Assembly: GCA_937997345.1 (NCBI GenBank)
Contig: CALKTD010000022.1
Location: 1-29,890, forward strand
Reading direction: 5' to 3'
From: an uncultured Atopobium sp.
GTDB taxonomy: Bacteria; Actinomycetota; Coriobacteriia; Coriobacteriales; Atopobiaceae
Length of the DNA: 29,890 nt
The stretch's first letter is position 1. Every line of letters begins with the position of its first letter. Shown one piece after another: positions 14,681-21,656 of the stretch. A model generated the notes under the pieces. It ran no database searches and had not been told where the DNA came from. It worked only from the letters and a program-made list of their open reading frames with translations. Made by a program: the position numbers and the translations under genes.

Positions 14681-15802
14681 ATGTTACTGAGCGAGAAAAT
14701 CATGAGTCTCAGAAAGCGTAATGGTTGGTCACAGGAAGAGCTTGCACAACAACTTGGCGTTTCAAGACAGTCAGTTTCTAAATGGGAGTCTATGGCTTCC
14801 ATGCCTGACATTCAGAAGATTATGTCCATGAGCGAGCTCTTTGGCGTTTCCACAGACTACCTGCTCAAAGACGAGCTCGAGGAGCTGCCTGCTACTGCCG
14901 TAGCTACTGCCGCCGCAACTACCACGGACAACGCTGACACAACCGCATCTGACGACATCTTGGGCGCCGCTGCCAGCGCGGCCACGGGTACCTCCTCAGG
15001 CGACAACGTATCTACCAGCAAAAATGTAGCGCCAAAGCTCAGCGTATCGCTTGAAACAGCTACCGAGTACCTGGATGCAGTCGCACGAACTTCTCGCCCC
15101 ACTTCGTTTGCAATTACCCTCTTTATCTTGGGGCCAGCGTTGCTTGTTTCGCTTGCAACATACAGTGAAGATGCACCCAATTTTGATCCGACACGCATTT
15201 CTCCAGATGCACTGGGCATTGCAGGCGTGTGCCTTATGATGCTCTTTATTGCGGCCGGAGTTGGGCTACTGATTCTCCAGGACATGAAGCTTGCAAAGTT
15301 TAAACAGTTCAAAGAGGCTACTCTCGAGCTTCAATACGGCGTTGAGGCTGCCGTCCGCAGGCGCGCCGAATCCACCGAATCGCTGCGCTACATGCAGCAG
15401 GCGGCTGGCGTCTGCCTCACTATTCTGAGCGCCATCCCCTTCCTGATTGCTTCGTACTTTGGAGCTGGACTCACCTTTGCCGTTGGCTTCCTTGCGGCAG
15501 CAATTCTAGTTTCCCTTGGCGTTTACCTGCTGGTTTACTCGGGAATCCTCAGGGATGGCTATAGGGTTCTTCTGCAGGAAGGCGATTTCTCACATGACGA
15601 GAAAAGCAGCAAGAAGGACTATGAATCCACATCATTGAAGTACAGGTCAATCGCAAAGGCATACTTTGGCGCAATTGCCTTGCTTTACGTGGGCTACAGC
15701 TTTATCACCAAGGACTGGAAAAGCTCCTGGATTATCTGGCCAGTCTCCGCGCTCCTCTACCATATTGCTCTCAGTATCCTGAACGCCCTGAAGAAAAAGT
15801 AA
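14681..15802 (+). CDS. XRE-family regulator with C-terminal multi-helix membrane domain
   Basis: The protein has 373 residues. Residues 1-62 form a Cro/CI-type helix-turn-helix (IMSLRKRNGWSQEELAQQLG, VSRQSVSKWES). An Ala/Thr/Ser-rich linker of about 75 residues follows. Five or six hydrophobic helices then occupy about 147-370, including FAITLFILGPALLVSLATY and WIIWPVSALLYHIALSIL. Such membrane-tethered XRE proteins are common in Firmicutes and Actinobacteria and are thought to sense envelope state; the ligand is unknown. The ribosome site AGAAAGGA precedes ATG. It diverges from the LPxTG gene and may regulate it, which is an inference from position only. Confidence 0.85.
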   Translation: MLLSEKIMSLRKRNGWSQEELAQQLGVSRQSVSKWESMASMPDIQKIMSMSELFGVSTDYLLKDELEELPATAVATAAATTTDNADTTASDDILGAAASAATGTSSGDNVSTSKNVAPKLSVSLETATEYLDAVARTSRPTSFAITLFILGPALLVSLATYSEDAPNFDPTRISPDALGIAGVCLMMLFIAAGVGLLILQDMKLAKFKQFKEATLELQYGVEAAVRRRAESTESLRYMQQAAGVCLTILSAIPFLIASYFGAGLTFAVGFLAAAILVSLGVYLLVYSGILRDGYRVLLQEGDFSHDEKSSKKDYESTSLKYRSIAKAYFGAIALLYVGYSFITKDWKSSWIIWPVSALLYHIALSILNALKKK

Positions 15803-15831
15803 GCGCACGCCAGCGATACGACTGCCAGCAC

Positions 15832-15956
15832 GTGCCGGTTGGGGCGCTGGTCAGAACGCTAGCCGGGGTGCGAGTCAGGCGGGATGCTGGTTGGAGCGCT
15901 AGTTGAAGCGCAGGTCAGAGCCCCGATCAGGGCGCTGGTTGGAGCGCAGGCCAAGT
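15832..15956 (+). repeat. degenerate ~12-bp tandem repeat
   Basis: About nine imperfect units of the type GCGCTGGTTGGA follow each other (for example at 15844, 15892-15915 and 15932-15954). They begin about 30 bases after the XRE gene stop. The units have diverged, so the array is probably old. Confidence 0.6.
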
Positions 15957-15965
15957 ACGACTCGC

Positions 15966-16002
15966 AAGAGCTCGGTCTTCTCGACAGGCCGAGCTCTTTG
16001 TG
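15966..16002 (+). terminator. terminator of the XRE regulator gene
   Basis: The 10-bp stem AAGAGCTCGG/CCGAGCTCTT (15966-15975 and 15989-15998) is followed by a short T run. Confidence 0.6.
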
Positions 16003-16037
16003 TGCTGTCCCGCGAATGTTCTGTTCCTTTGAGCCTG

Positions 16038-16156
16038 AAAAGTGCAAAGAATCTGTGTTTGGGACACAGATTCTTTGATGAAATCAGGCAAAATCCACAG
16101 TTTCTTTGATGTTTTCAGGCAAAAGTTACAGATTCTTTGCAGAAATCAGGCGCGCA
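16038..16156 (+). repeat. dispersed ~119-bp hairpin/triple-repeat element, copy 2
   Basis: A perfect 14-bp hairpin (CAAAGAATCTGTGT at 16045-16058, ACACAGATTCTTTG at 16064-16077, 5-base loop) leads into three direct units of 31, 31 and 30 nt (starting 16065, 16096 and 16127), each of the form CACAGATTCTTTG...TCAGGC. It ends CAGGCGCGCA. It is flanked by terminators on both sides, so if expressed it would be a short discrete RNA. Confidence 0.85.
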
Positions 16157-16206
16157 CCGAGCAAATGGCGAGAAACCCAATCTCCCTGCAACATCCACAC
16201 AAAAAT

Positions 16207-16247
16207 CCCCGCCAGCAAGCCGATGACCTGCTGGCGGGCACATTTTT
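16207..16247. terminator. bidirectional Rho-independent terminator
   Basis: CCCGCCAGCA (16208-16217) and TGCTGGCGGG (16229-16238) form a 10-bp stem. It is followed by CACATTTTT on the plus strand and GATTTTTG on the minus strand. It can end the rubrerythrin transcript from the right and any transcript from the repeat region on the left. Confidence 0.8.
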
Positions 16248-16355
16248 AACGCACTAGAAGTTTGAGCTGCAGCTTTGTTCGCTCGCGCAGCTCCGTTCGG
16301 CCGCGCGCTTACGCGCTTACGCGCCTGCAGCTTCACAGCTCAGAGCACCTGCAAC

Positions 16356-16901
16356 TTAGTAGTTGAGGGACTGCTCCTCGAAGTATGCCTGTGGGTGACC
16401 GCAGACTGGGCAGACCTTTGGTGCAGATGCGCCAACATGCAGGTGACCGCACTTGAGGCACTTCCAAACCTTAACACCCTCGCGCTCAAAGACCTCACCG
16501 GACTCAACGCGCTCAAGAAGCTTCTGATAGCGCTCCTCGTGAGTCTTCTCGATGTTACCGACAAGACGGAACTTAGCAGCGATCTCTGCGAAGCCCTCTT
16601 CCTCAGCTACCTTAGCGAAGTCAGCGTACATGGTAGTCCACTCGTAGTTCTCGCCAGCAGCCGCGTCCTTGAGGTTCTCTGCAGTCTCTGGAACCTTGCC
16701 ACCGTGGAGATACTTGAACCAAAGCTTAGCGTGAACTTTCTCGTTGCCAGAAGTCTCGGTGAAAATGTTGGAAATCTGCTGATAACCCTCTTTTGCAGCC
16801 TGGGAAGCATAGTAGCTGTACTTGTTGGTAGCCTGGGACTCACCAGCGAAAGCTGCCTCGAGGTTCTTCTTTGTCTGAGAATTCTCAAACTCTACTGCCA
16901 T
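16356..16901 (-). CDS. rubrerythrin (peroxide-reducing diiron protein)
   Basis: This 181-residue cytosolic protein reduces hydrogen peroxide in anaerobes. The N-terminal ferritin-like four-helix domain (about 1-140) carries the diiron ligands E21, ExxH at E54/H57 and ExxH at E118/H121, with further glutamates between. The C-terminal rubredoxin-like domain binds one iron by C148, C151, C164 and C167 (CLKCGHLH, CPVCGHPQ). Length and order match classical rubrerythrin. A Fur-like palindrome about 90 bases upstream suggests iron or peroxide control. It is a single-gene unit. One dispersed-motif copy (16648-16655) encodes GEN. Confidence 0.95.
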   Translation of the reverse strand: MAVEFENSQTKKNLEAAFAGESQATNKYSYYASQAAKEGYQQISNIFTETSGNEKVHAKLWFKYLHGGKVPETAENLKDAAAGENYEWTTMYADFAKVAEEEGFAEIAAKFRLVGNIEKTHEERYQKLLERVESGEVFEREGVKVWKCLKCGHLHVGASAPKVCPVCGHPQAYFEEQSLNY

Positions 16902-16986
16902 TTTTTCTCCTCTCCCGCGTTAACGAGTGGCACGTCAACGCATGTTAAGCGCCTGGGTAGCGCTGTGTTACCTTTAGCAAACAAAT

Positions 16987-17005
16987 GCAAATGATAATCA
17001 TTAGC
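16987..17005 (-). promoter_or_regulatory. Fur/PerR-type operator upstream of rubrerythrin
   Basis: GCAAATGATAATCATTAGC contains the perfect palindrome AATGAT-A-ATCATT (16990-17002), closely matching the core of the known Fur box (GATAATGATAATCATTATC). It lies 86-104 bases upstream of the rubrerythrin start. Whether Fur, PerR or another family member binds cannot be told from the site. Confidence 0.7.
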
Positions 17006-17055
17006 ATTTATGCTCATATACTGACCCCTTCGTCAGCACTATGAATTATAACCAT

Positions 17056-18006
17056 TTAGGGTAGCCAGTATTCATCATTTTTCTGACAAAAGCCTTCCTT
17101 CGCAAGTTCTTCAAGTAAGCCAAGGGTAACCTGCTCATCAAGGGTTTCTCGCCCCGCGTTGACCTCAATCTGACAAAGCTCCTGGTGAAGCATATCAAAC
17201 TCCGCTCCACCATCGTCTTTATGGGCGAGAAGGACGCGCAAGAGCTCGGCCCGCTTCTGTCGATGAGATCCCTCAAAGCGCGACTGCTTGACGTGGCTTT
17301 TGGACCTTCGCGAAGGGTTCGGAATGGTTTTCTTCAGGTACGCACCATAGTCGAGAAGGGCGTAGTACCAGCTACGTGGCGTGAGCGCCGCTGTGGCATC
17401 GTTCGCAGCGCTATCGGCGTCGGCGTTCGCTGCGCCGTCGGCGTTCGCGGCGTCTGCAACACTCGCAGGGCACGTTAGCTCTACCAGCGGGACAAGCTCG
17501 GAGTCTGGCACGCCCTCTGCCTGCGGATACAGCTCGTGCAGGAAGACCGTGCGCACGTTAGTCTCCAGGTAAACACCGTGCAGGTTGAACGCGAACGCAC
17601 AAATACCCGCTGCAGTTGCGGGACCAATGCCTGGAAGCTTTACCAACTTCTTTGGATCTTGTGGAAAGACGCCGCCGGCCTCAGAAATTGCCTGAGCAGC
17701 TCGATGTACGGACAAAGCGCGACGGTTATAGCCCAGGCCTTGCCATTCTTCAAGCACATCCGAAGGCGCTGCGGCGGCCAGCGCGTCAACCGTTGGAAAG
17801 CGCTCCAGCCACCTCTGCCAGCGGCCATCTACGCGGCTGACCTGCGTCTGCTGAAGCATAACCTCAGAAATCCAAATGGCATACGGGTCATACGTGCGAC
17901 GCCAAGGCAAATCGCGATACAATTCGCGACCCTTCTTGGCTACGAACTCGACAAATGCACGCAGTTCCGGCGTGAGTTCTGATGCGGGTTCCACTTCGCC
18001 ACTCAT
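17056..18006 (-). CDS. mutY: MutY-like adenine DNA glycosylase lacking the Fe-S cluster
   Basis: This HhH-GPD glycosylase probably removes A opposite 8-oxoG. The catalytic Glu is in ISEVMLQQTQ (E48) and the helix-hairpin-helix in LPGIGPATAAG (124-134). The position of the usual catalytic Asp reads ETN (E148 in YLETNVRTVF). The C-terminal cysteine cluster is absent: the region DYGAYLKKTIPNPSRRSKS has no Cys. An Ala/Asp/Asn low-complexity insert (about 205-235) precedes it. I start at ATG 18004-18006, since the frame extends upstream into the Rrf2 gene with non-conserved sequence; no clear ribosome site is visible. 316 residues. It lies 19 bases after the Rrf2 gene. Confidence 0.8.
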   Translation of the reverse strand: MSGEVEPASELTPELRAFVEFVAKKGRELYRDLPWRRTYDPYAIWISEVMLQQTQVSRVDGRWQRWLERFPTVDALAAAAPSDVLEEWQGLGYNRRALSVHRAAQAISEAGGVFPQDPKKLVKLPGIGPATAAGICAFAFNLHGVYLETNVRTVFLHELYPQAEGVPDSELVPLVELTCPASVADAANADGAANADADSAANDATAALTPRSWYYALLDYGAYLKKTIPNPSRRSKSHVKQSRFEGSHRQKRAELLRVLLAHKDDGGAEFDMLHQELCQIEVNAGRETLDEQVTLGLLEELAKEGFCQKNDEYWLP

Positions 18007-18025
18007 TTTTGTATGTAAGATTTTC

Positions 18026-18622
18026 TTATCGACCAATATTGAACTCGTAAGGCTTTTTCTCGGCAGAAATAACCTCGCCATCAAGCAGGTTATCAAATGT
18101 GCCAGCAGTAATCTCAGCCTCAATAGCTGCGGCGGCATTCTGGATAATCTGCTCGTTACGCTGGGCATTCTCGTTCTTTACCAGCTGGAACTCACCAACC
18201 ATCTCTGGCATAAGGCCCTCTACAACAACTTGTTGCAGCGTGACCGAAGCAAAGAAATTACGCAAGGTTTTCTCGGCACTACACCAAAGGGGTCCAAAGT
18301 AGCAGGAATTACGGCGAGAGCATGGCTCATTATTAGGACCTGCCCACTCACAGCTAGAAATAAAAACAGGTCCCTGAACTGCCTCAACAATGTCCAGGAC
18401 ACTTACCTCAGAAGGATCTATGGCAAGCATCATGCCGCCATGAGCGCCGCGGGTGCTGACAATTACGCCTGCGATGACCAGGTCGTGCTGAATTGAGCGG
18501 GCAAAGGAGTATGGAATGTCATTCTCATCTGCAGCGTCGCGAACAGAAAGGAGCTTCTTAGGGCATCTCACCAGCGAAGAAAGTATGCGGATTGCGTAAT
18601 CAGTTTTACGTGAAATTTCCAT
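18026..18622 (-). CDS. Rrf2-family regulator, IscR-like
   Basis: This 198-residue DNA-binding protein has an N-terminal winged helix (MEISRKTDYAIRILSSL..., RGAHGGMMLAIDPSEVSVLDIVEAVQG). Three cysteines, C91, C101 and C107 (a fourth, C114, follows), fall where IscR holds its [2Fe-2S] cluster, with somewhat wider spacing (x9 then x5), so iron-sulfur or redox sensing is likely. The tail of about 60 residues is longer than in most Rrf2 proteins. GGAG precedes the ATG. It is upstream of the mutY-like gene in one unit and close to rubrerythrin, which fits an oxidative-stress theme. Confidence 0.88.
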   Translation of the reverse strand: MEISRKTDYAIRILSSLVRCPKKLLSVRDAADENDIPYSFARSIQHDLVIAGVIVSTRGAHGGMMLAIDPSEVSVLDIVEAVQGPVFISSCEWAGPNNEPCSRRNSCYFGPLWCSAEKTLRNFFASVTLQQVVVEGLMPEMVGEFQLVKNENAQRNEQIIQNAAAAIEAEITAGTFDNLLDGEVISAEKKPYEFNIGR

Positions 18623-18705
18623 TGGTTCTCCAAGTACCCCCTCTTGTTGTCCACGCGAGGGACTGCTTTACTTACGTGTCTGGCTTTTGACCAGGTTAAT
18701 CATTC

Positions 18706-18716
18706 TTGCTAAGCAA
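18706..18716. promoter_or_regulatory. short palindrome upstream of the Rrf2 gene
   Basis: TTGCT-A-AGCAA is a perfect 5+1+5 inverted repeat 84 bases upstream of the Rrf2 start. It could be the regulator's own operator, but the size makes chance possible. Confidence 0.3.
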
Positions 18717-18741
18717 ATCGTTACTACCAGTTCAATCTTTG

Positions 18742-19500
18742 CTACCAATTCACAATTGCCCAGCCGCGTTTGTTTGCAAGTCTGGCAAGCGTTGGACCAG
18801 GGCAAACGGCGCACGGCGTTTGGGCTGCCGACAAAAGCGTTGCGTCCGAATAGTGGTCGCCGTACGCGTACGCAATCTCCCAGTTGCCCTCGCCAAAGCG
18901 CTGGTTACACCACTCAGTTGCCGAGACCAGCTTCTGAGCGCCCTCAATCACAGGACCGTTAACCTTGCTGGTATAGTGCTCGTCTGCTCCCACCTGCATC
19001 TTTGTGGCGAGAAACGCGTCCACTCCCAGCTTCTCTGCGGCCAATTCCGCGATAGGTTCAAACGTTGCTGAAACCAACAGCACACAGCAACCCTCTGCCT
19101 GCCGACGACGCACCTCTTCCAGCGCCTGAGGGCGATACATCCCCTCAATTACCTCGCGATGAAAATCGTGCATAACGGCATTTGCAAACTCAACGCTATA
19201 CTGCGTAAGTGCGCCAACAACCAGCTCACGAGCCTCTTCCTGCCTTTGAGGAAGGTGTAGCTTGTAGCGAGCTCCCCACCACACAAGCTTGAGCGTGCGT
19301 GAAATTGAGGACAAGTGGCGGCGGAGCAAATACGTTGAGAACAAGAGTCCTGACTGTCCAGAAATGACGGTTCCGTCAAAATCAAAAACAGCAATTTTCT
19401 TGATCAAATCTGAAGTGTGTTCCGTGTTGGAAGATTCTGCGGATATGGAACTTACACTATCACGTTGCGACAGCGCATCCAAAGTATTCCGATTCCGCAC
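18742..19500 (-). CDS. HAD-IB family phosphatase (SerB-like)
   Basis: This 252-residue haloacid-dehalogenase superfamily hydrolase has motif I FDFDGTV (D40, D42), motif II LLVSATFE, the Lys of motif III near GAQKL and motif IV YAYGDHYSDATLL. The layout with a helical cap after motif I fits subfamily IB, which includes phosphoserine phosphatases and lipid-linked phosphatases. The first ~33 residues are Ser/Asn-rich and look non-conserved. The start is GTG with GAGGTG upstream. It is separate from the Rrf2 unit by 119 bases. The substrate is unknown; phosphoserine or a phospholipid head group are the common options. Confidence 0.82.
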   Translation of the reverse strand: MRNRNTLDALSQRDSVSSISAESSNTEHTSDLIKKIAVFDFDGTVISGQSGLLFSTYLLRRHLSSISRTLKLVWWGARYKLHLPQRQEEARELVVGALTQYSVEFANAVMHDFHREVIEGMYRPQALEEVRRRQAEGCCVLLVSATFEPIAELAAEKLGVDAFLATKMQVGADEHYTSKVNGPVIEGAQKLVSATEWCNQRFGEGNWEIAYAYGDHYSDATLLSAAQTPCAVCPGPTLARLANKRGWAIVNW

Positions 19501-19658
19501 AATTCACCTCACTTTACCTCTGCTTTTAAATGTTTCTGCAGCAGAAGCACTTAGACACATTCTGATGTAAAGATATCACACAATGCTCTATTTTCTGACT
19601 TGGTTTCAATAAATTAAAGATGTAATTTAAATCTTTTATGCTGGACTTTTTTGGTAAT

Positions 19659-19682
19659 GAAAAAGCCCTCCGAAGAGGGCTT
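19659..19682 (-). terminator. terminator of tRNA-Asp
   Basis: The 8-bp stem AAGCCCTC-TTCG-GAGGGCTT on the minus strand is followed by TTTC. It lies about 10 bases past the encoded CCA. Confidence 0.85.
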
Positions 19683-19692
19683 GAACATGCAA

Positions 19693-19769
<77 letters not shown>

Positions 19770-19791
19770 GGACGCCTTGTTGCGAATTGAA

Positions 19792-19820
19792 ATAATACAG
19801 GGAACTTTTATTCTTGTCTA
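19792..19820 (-). promoter_or_regulatory. promoter of tRNA-Asp
   Basis: On the minus strand TAGACA (19815-19820) and TATTAT (19792-19797) are separated by exactly 17 bases, 22 bases upstream of the mature tRNA 5' end. Confidence 0.7.
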
Positions 19821-19933
19821 GCGTTATTTCCAACGAATTTGAAAATTTTGTTGTGAAAAACCACTTGGGGAGAATAACAGCAGGTCAGACAAGTGAACGC
19901 TCACCAGAAATCCACAACTTCCTTACGAAAGTT

Positions 19934-20605
19934 CTACTGAAGCGCAACGCTTGTGGTATTTCCGGTGGAATCGGTTACCTTAAGTGTAGTTCCGTCAAGT
20001 GTAGCTACGGTGATAGTTCCGTTTCCTCCAACTGCCTTGCCGTCCTTATCGGCAATAAGGGTTGGAAGCGAGCCGTCTACCAGGGCGCATGCCACAACAT
20101 CCCAGCCAGACTCGCGATTCTCTGGCACCAAAATAGTGTCGTTAAAAAGAATCAGGCTGGTAGGAGTTCCCTCAACCTCAAACAGAACGCTCTTAGTCCC
20201 CGAGTCACTCGTGCGAACAACAGCAGTTTTACCGTCGCTTTGCTTCTCCAGGGAGTACTTCATTCCGTGGAAGGTAACTGAGCCGTCAACTGCCTGCTCA
20301 TCCTGCTGTTTCTCGTCAGCATAGGCAGACTGAGTCTGCTTTGGCTGCTGATTTGTAGATTCATTCTTAGTGCTTGTGGCACAGCGCACAATAAAAAACA
20401 GAGCGGTAAGCACAACAATAGCTGCGACCACCAGTATGATGACTGATTTTCTATTTGGAGGTTCAGGCGCATTGTCTGCCTGTCGTGGGCTCTGAGGAAT
20501 TTGTGCGCCCTGACCTGCACGAAGTGTTGAAATGTTCTTCATGTCAACCGATGAAGCCTCAGGGGTCTTCTCGCCAGATGAACTTGTTCTCATGTGGTTT
20601 GCCAT
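19934..20605 (-). CDS. single-pass membrane protein with extracytoplasmic domain, unknown function
   Basis: This 223-residue protein has a polar, Ser/Pro-rich cytoplasmic part (1-52), one transmembrane helix (about 53-72, SVIILVVAAIVVLTALFFIV) and an outside part. The latter starts with a Gln/Lys/Glu-rich linker and then a beta-rich domain (VTFHGMKYSLE, GTKSVLFEVEGTPTSLILF, GTITVATLDGTTLKVTD). I do not recognise the domain. The gene starts two bases after the recR stop, with GGGAGG overlapping the recR end, so it is cotranslated with dnaX-ybaB-recR. Its link to that replication/repair unit is probably only positional. Confidence 0.75.
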   Translation of the reverse strand: MANHMRTSSSGEKTPEASSVDMKNISTLRAGQGAQIPQSPRQADNAPEPPNRKSVIILVVAAIVVLTALFFIVRCATSTKNESTNQQPKQTQSAYADEKQQDEQAVDGSVTFHGMKYSLEKQSDGKTAVVRTSDSGTKSVLFEVEGTPTSLILFNDTILVPENRESGWDVVACALVDGSLPTLIADKDGKAVGGNGTITVATLDGTTLKVTDSTGNTTSVALQ

Positions 20606-20607
20606 GC

Positions 20608-21219
20608 TTAAACCTCCCGACGCGCTTCAATTGCACGTCCCAATGTTACCTCATCTGCGTACTCAAGATCTCCGCCTACAGGAAGTCCACTTGCCAGTCG
20701 AGTAACTGTTACGCCAAGAGGATTGATAGTTCTGGAGAGGTACGTTGCAGTTGTTTCTCCCTCAACGTCCGGATTGGTTGCCAGAACAACCTCGGTAACG
20801 GTGCCGTCAGCCAAACGGGACAGCAGCTCGCGCACGTGGAGTTGCTCGGGACCAATCTTATCCATGGGCGAGATTACGCCGCCCAGAACGTGGTAGAGGC
20901 CGTGAAACGCACCGGTACGCTCGATTGCTGAGACATCCTTAGGCTCAGAAACTACGCAGATTTTGCTGCAATCTCTGGAAGAATCCAGGCAGATGTCGCA
21001 TTCGTCACGCGTTGCATAGTTGAAGCAGATAGGGCAAAAATGCACCTGCTGCTTAAGCTCCAAGATGGCCTGCGCCAAACGGCGAGCCTCCTCGGAATCA
21101 ACCTCTAGAAGATGGTAAGCAATGCGTTGAGCGGACTTTGGGCCAATGCCTGGTAGGCGACCCAACTCGTCAAGCAAGCGCTGCAGTGCGCGACCATCAT
21201 TTGTGGTATCAAACGCCAT
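20608..21219 (-). CDS. recR: recombination mediator protein RecR
   Basis: RecR works with RecO (and RecF) to load RecA at gaps. The 203-residue sequence shows the N-terminal helix-hairpin-helix (LGRLPGIGPKSAQRIAYHLL), a C4 zinc finger (CPICFNYATRDECDIC, about 62-77), a Toprim domain (ICVVSEPKDVSAIERTG, EVVLATNPDVEGE) and the C-terminal Walker-like segment (RLASGLPVGGDLEYAD). Length and order are normal. The ATG is three bases past the ybaB stop. The dnaX-ybaB-recR order is a classic conserved cluster. Confidence 0.97.
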   Translation of the reverse strand: MAFDTTNDGRALQRLLDELGRLPGIGPKSAQRIAYHLLEVDSEEARRLAQAILELKQQVHFCPICFNYATRDECDICLDSSRDCSKICVVSEPKDVSAIERTGAFHGLYHVLGGVISPMDKIGPEQLHVRELLSRLADGTVTEVVLATNPDVEGETTATYLSRTINPLGVTVTRLASGLPVGGDLEYADEVTLGRAIEARREV

Positions 21220-21222
21220 GGA

Positions 21223-21561
21223 TTAGAACAGTCCTGGGATATTCAGTCCGCCAGTTACTGCGCTCATCTGGGCAGATGCCTGAGACTCTGCAGACTCAAG
21301 AGCATCGTTTACGGCTGCCAGAATCATGTCCTGGAGCATCTCGATATCCTCGGGATCAATTGCCTCAGGATCAATGGTGATATTAGTTAGGCGCAGGTCG
21401 CCGGATGCGGTTACCTTAACAGCGCCGCCACCAGCACTTGCGGTTGCCTGCATAAGAGAAGCCTTCTGCTGAGCCTCCAGCAGCTGCTCCTGCATCTTAC
21501 GAGCCTGAGCCATCATCTGATTGCGGTTCATGCCGCCCATGTTAAATCCACCACGTGCCAT
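21223..21561 (-). CDS. YbaB/EbfC family nucleoid-associated protein
   Basis: This small DNA-binding dimer affects nucleoid structure. The sequence begins MARGGFNMGGMNRNQMMAQA, then a long helix (QARKMQEQLLEAQQKAS), the core beta strands (GAVKVTASGDLRLTNITIDPEAID) and a C-terminal helix (LQDMILAAVNDALESAES). I use the ATG at 21559-21561, because AGGAGA stands six bases upstream; the frame is open 19 codons further, but that part has no ribosome site. 112 residues, normal. It lies 95 bases after dnaX with no terminator between, so it is probably cotranscribed. Confidence 0.93.
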   Translation of the reverse strand: MARGGFNMGGMNRNQMMAQARKMQEQLLEAQQKASLMQATASAGGGAVKVTASGDLRLTNITIDPEAIDPEDIEMLQDMILAAVNDALESAESQASAQMSAVTGGLNIPGLF

Positions 21562-21656
21562 ATGTTCTCCTATCGTCGTATCTATTTTAGACAAGTTGCG
21601 CTTTTTGCGCTGGCGCATGAGAAGCCATGCACCAAAGCGTCATATCGCGAGAAGTA

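Larger units (their letters stand above)
15803..16355. other. long repeat-rich intergenic region
   Basis: About 550 bases hold, in order, a degenerate 12-bp minisatellite, a plus-strand terminator, copy 2 of the ~119-bp element, one dispersed motif (16167-16174), a bidirectional terminator and a GC-rich stretch with short CGCTTACG repeats (about 16300-16325). No gene is supported; open frames across it run through repeats and have no ribosome site. Confidence 0.65.

Noticed and set aside
16042..16257. Plus-strand open frame across the second ~119-bp element
   Set aside because: It runs through repeat units and a terminator with no ribosome site; the other copy of the element does not preserve the reading.
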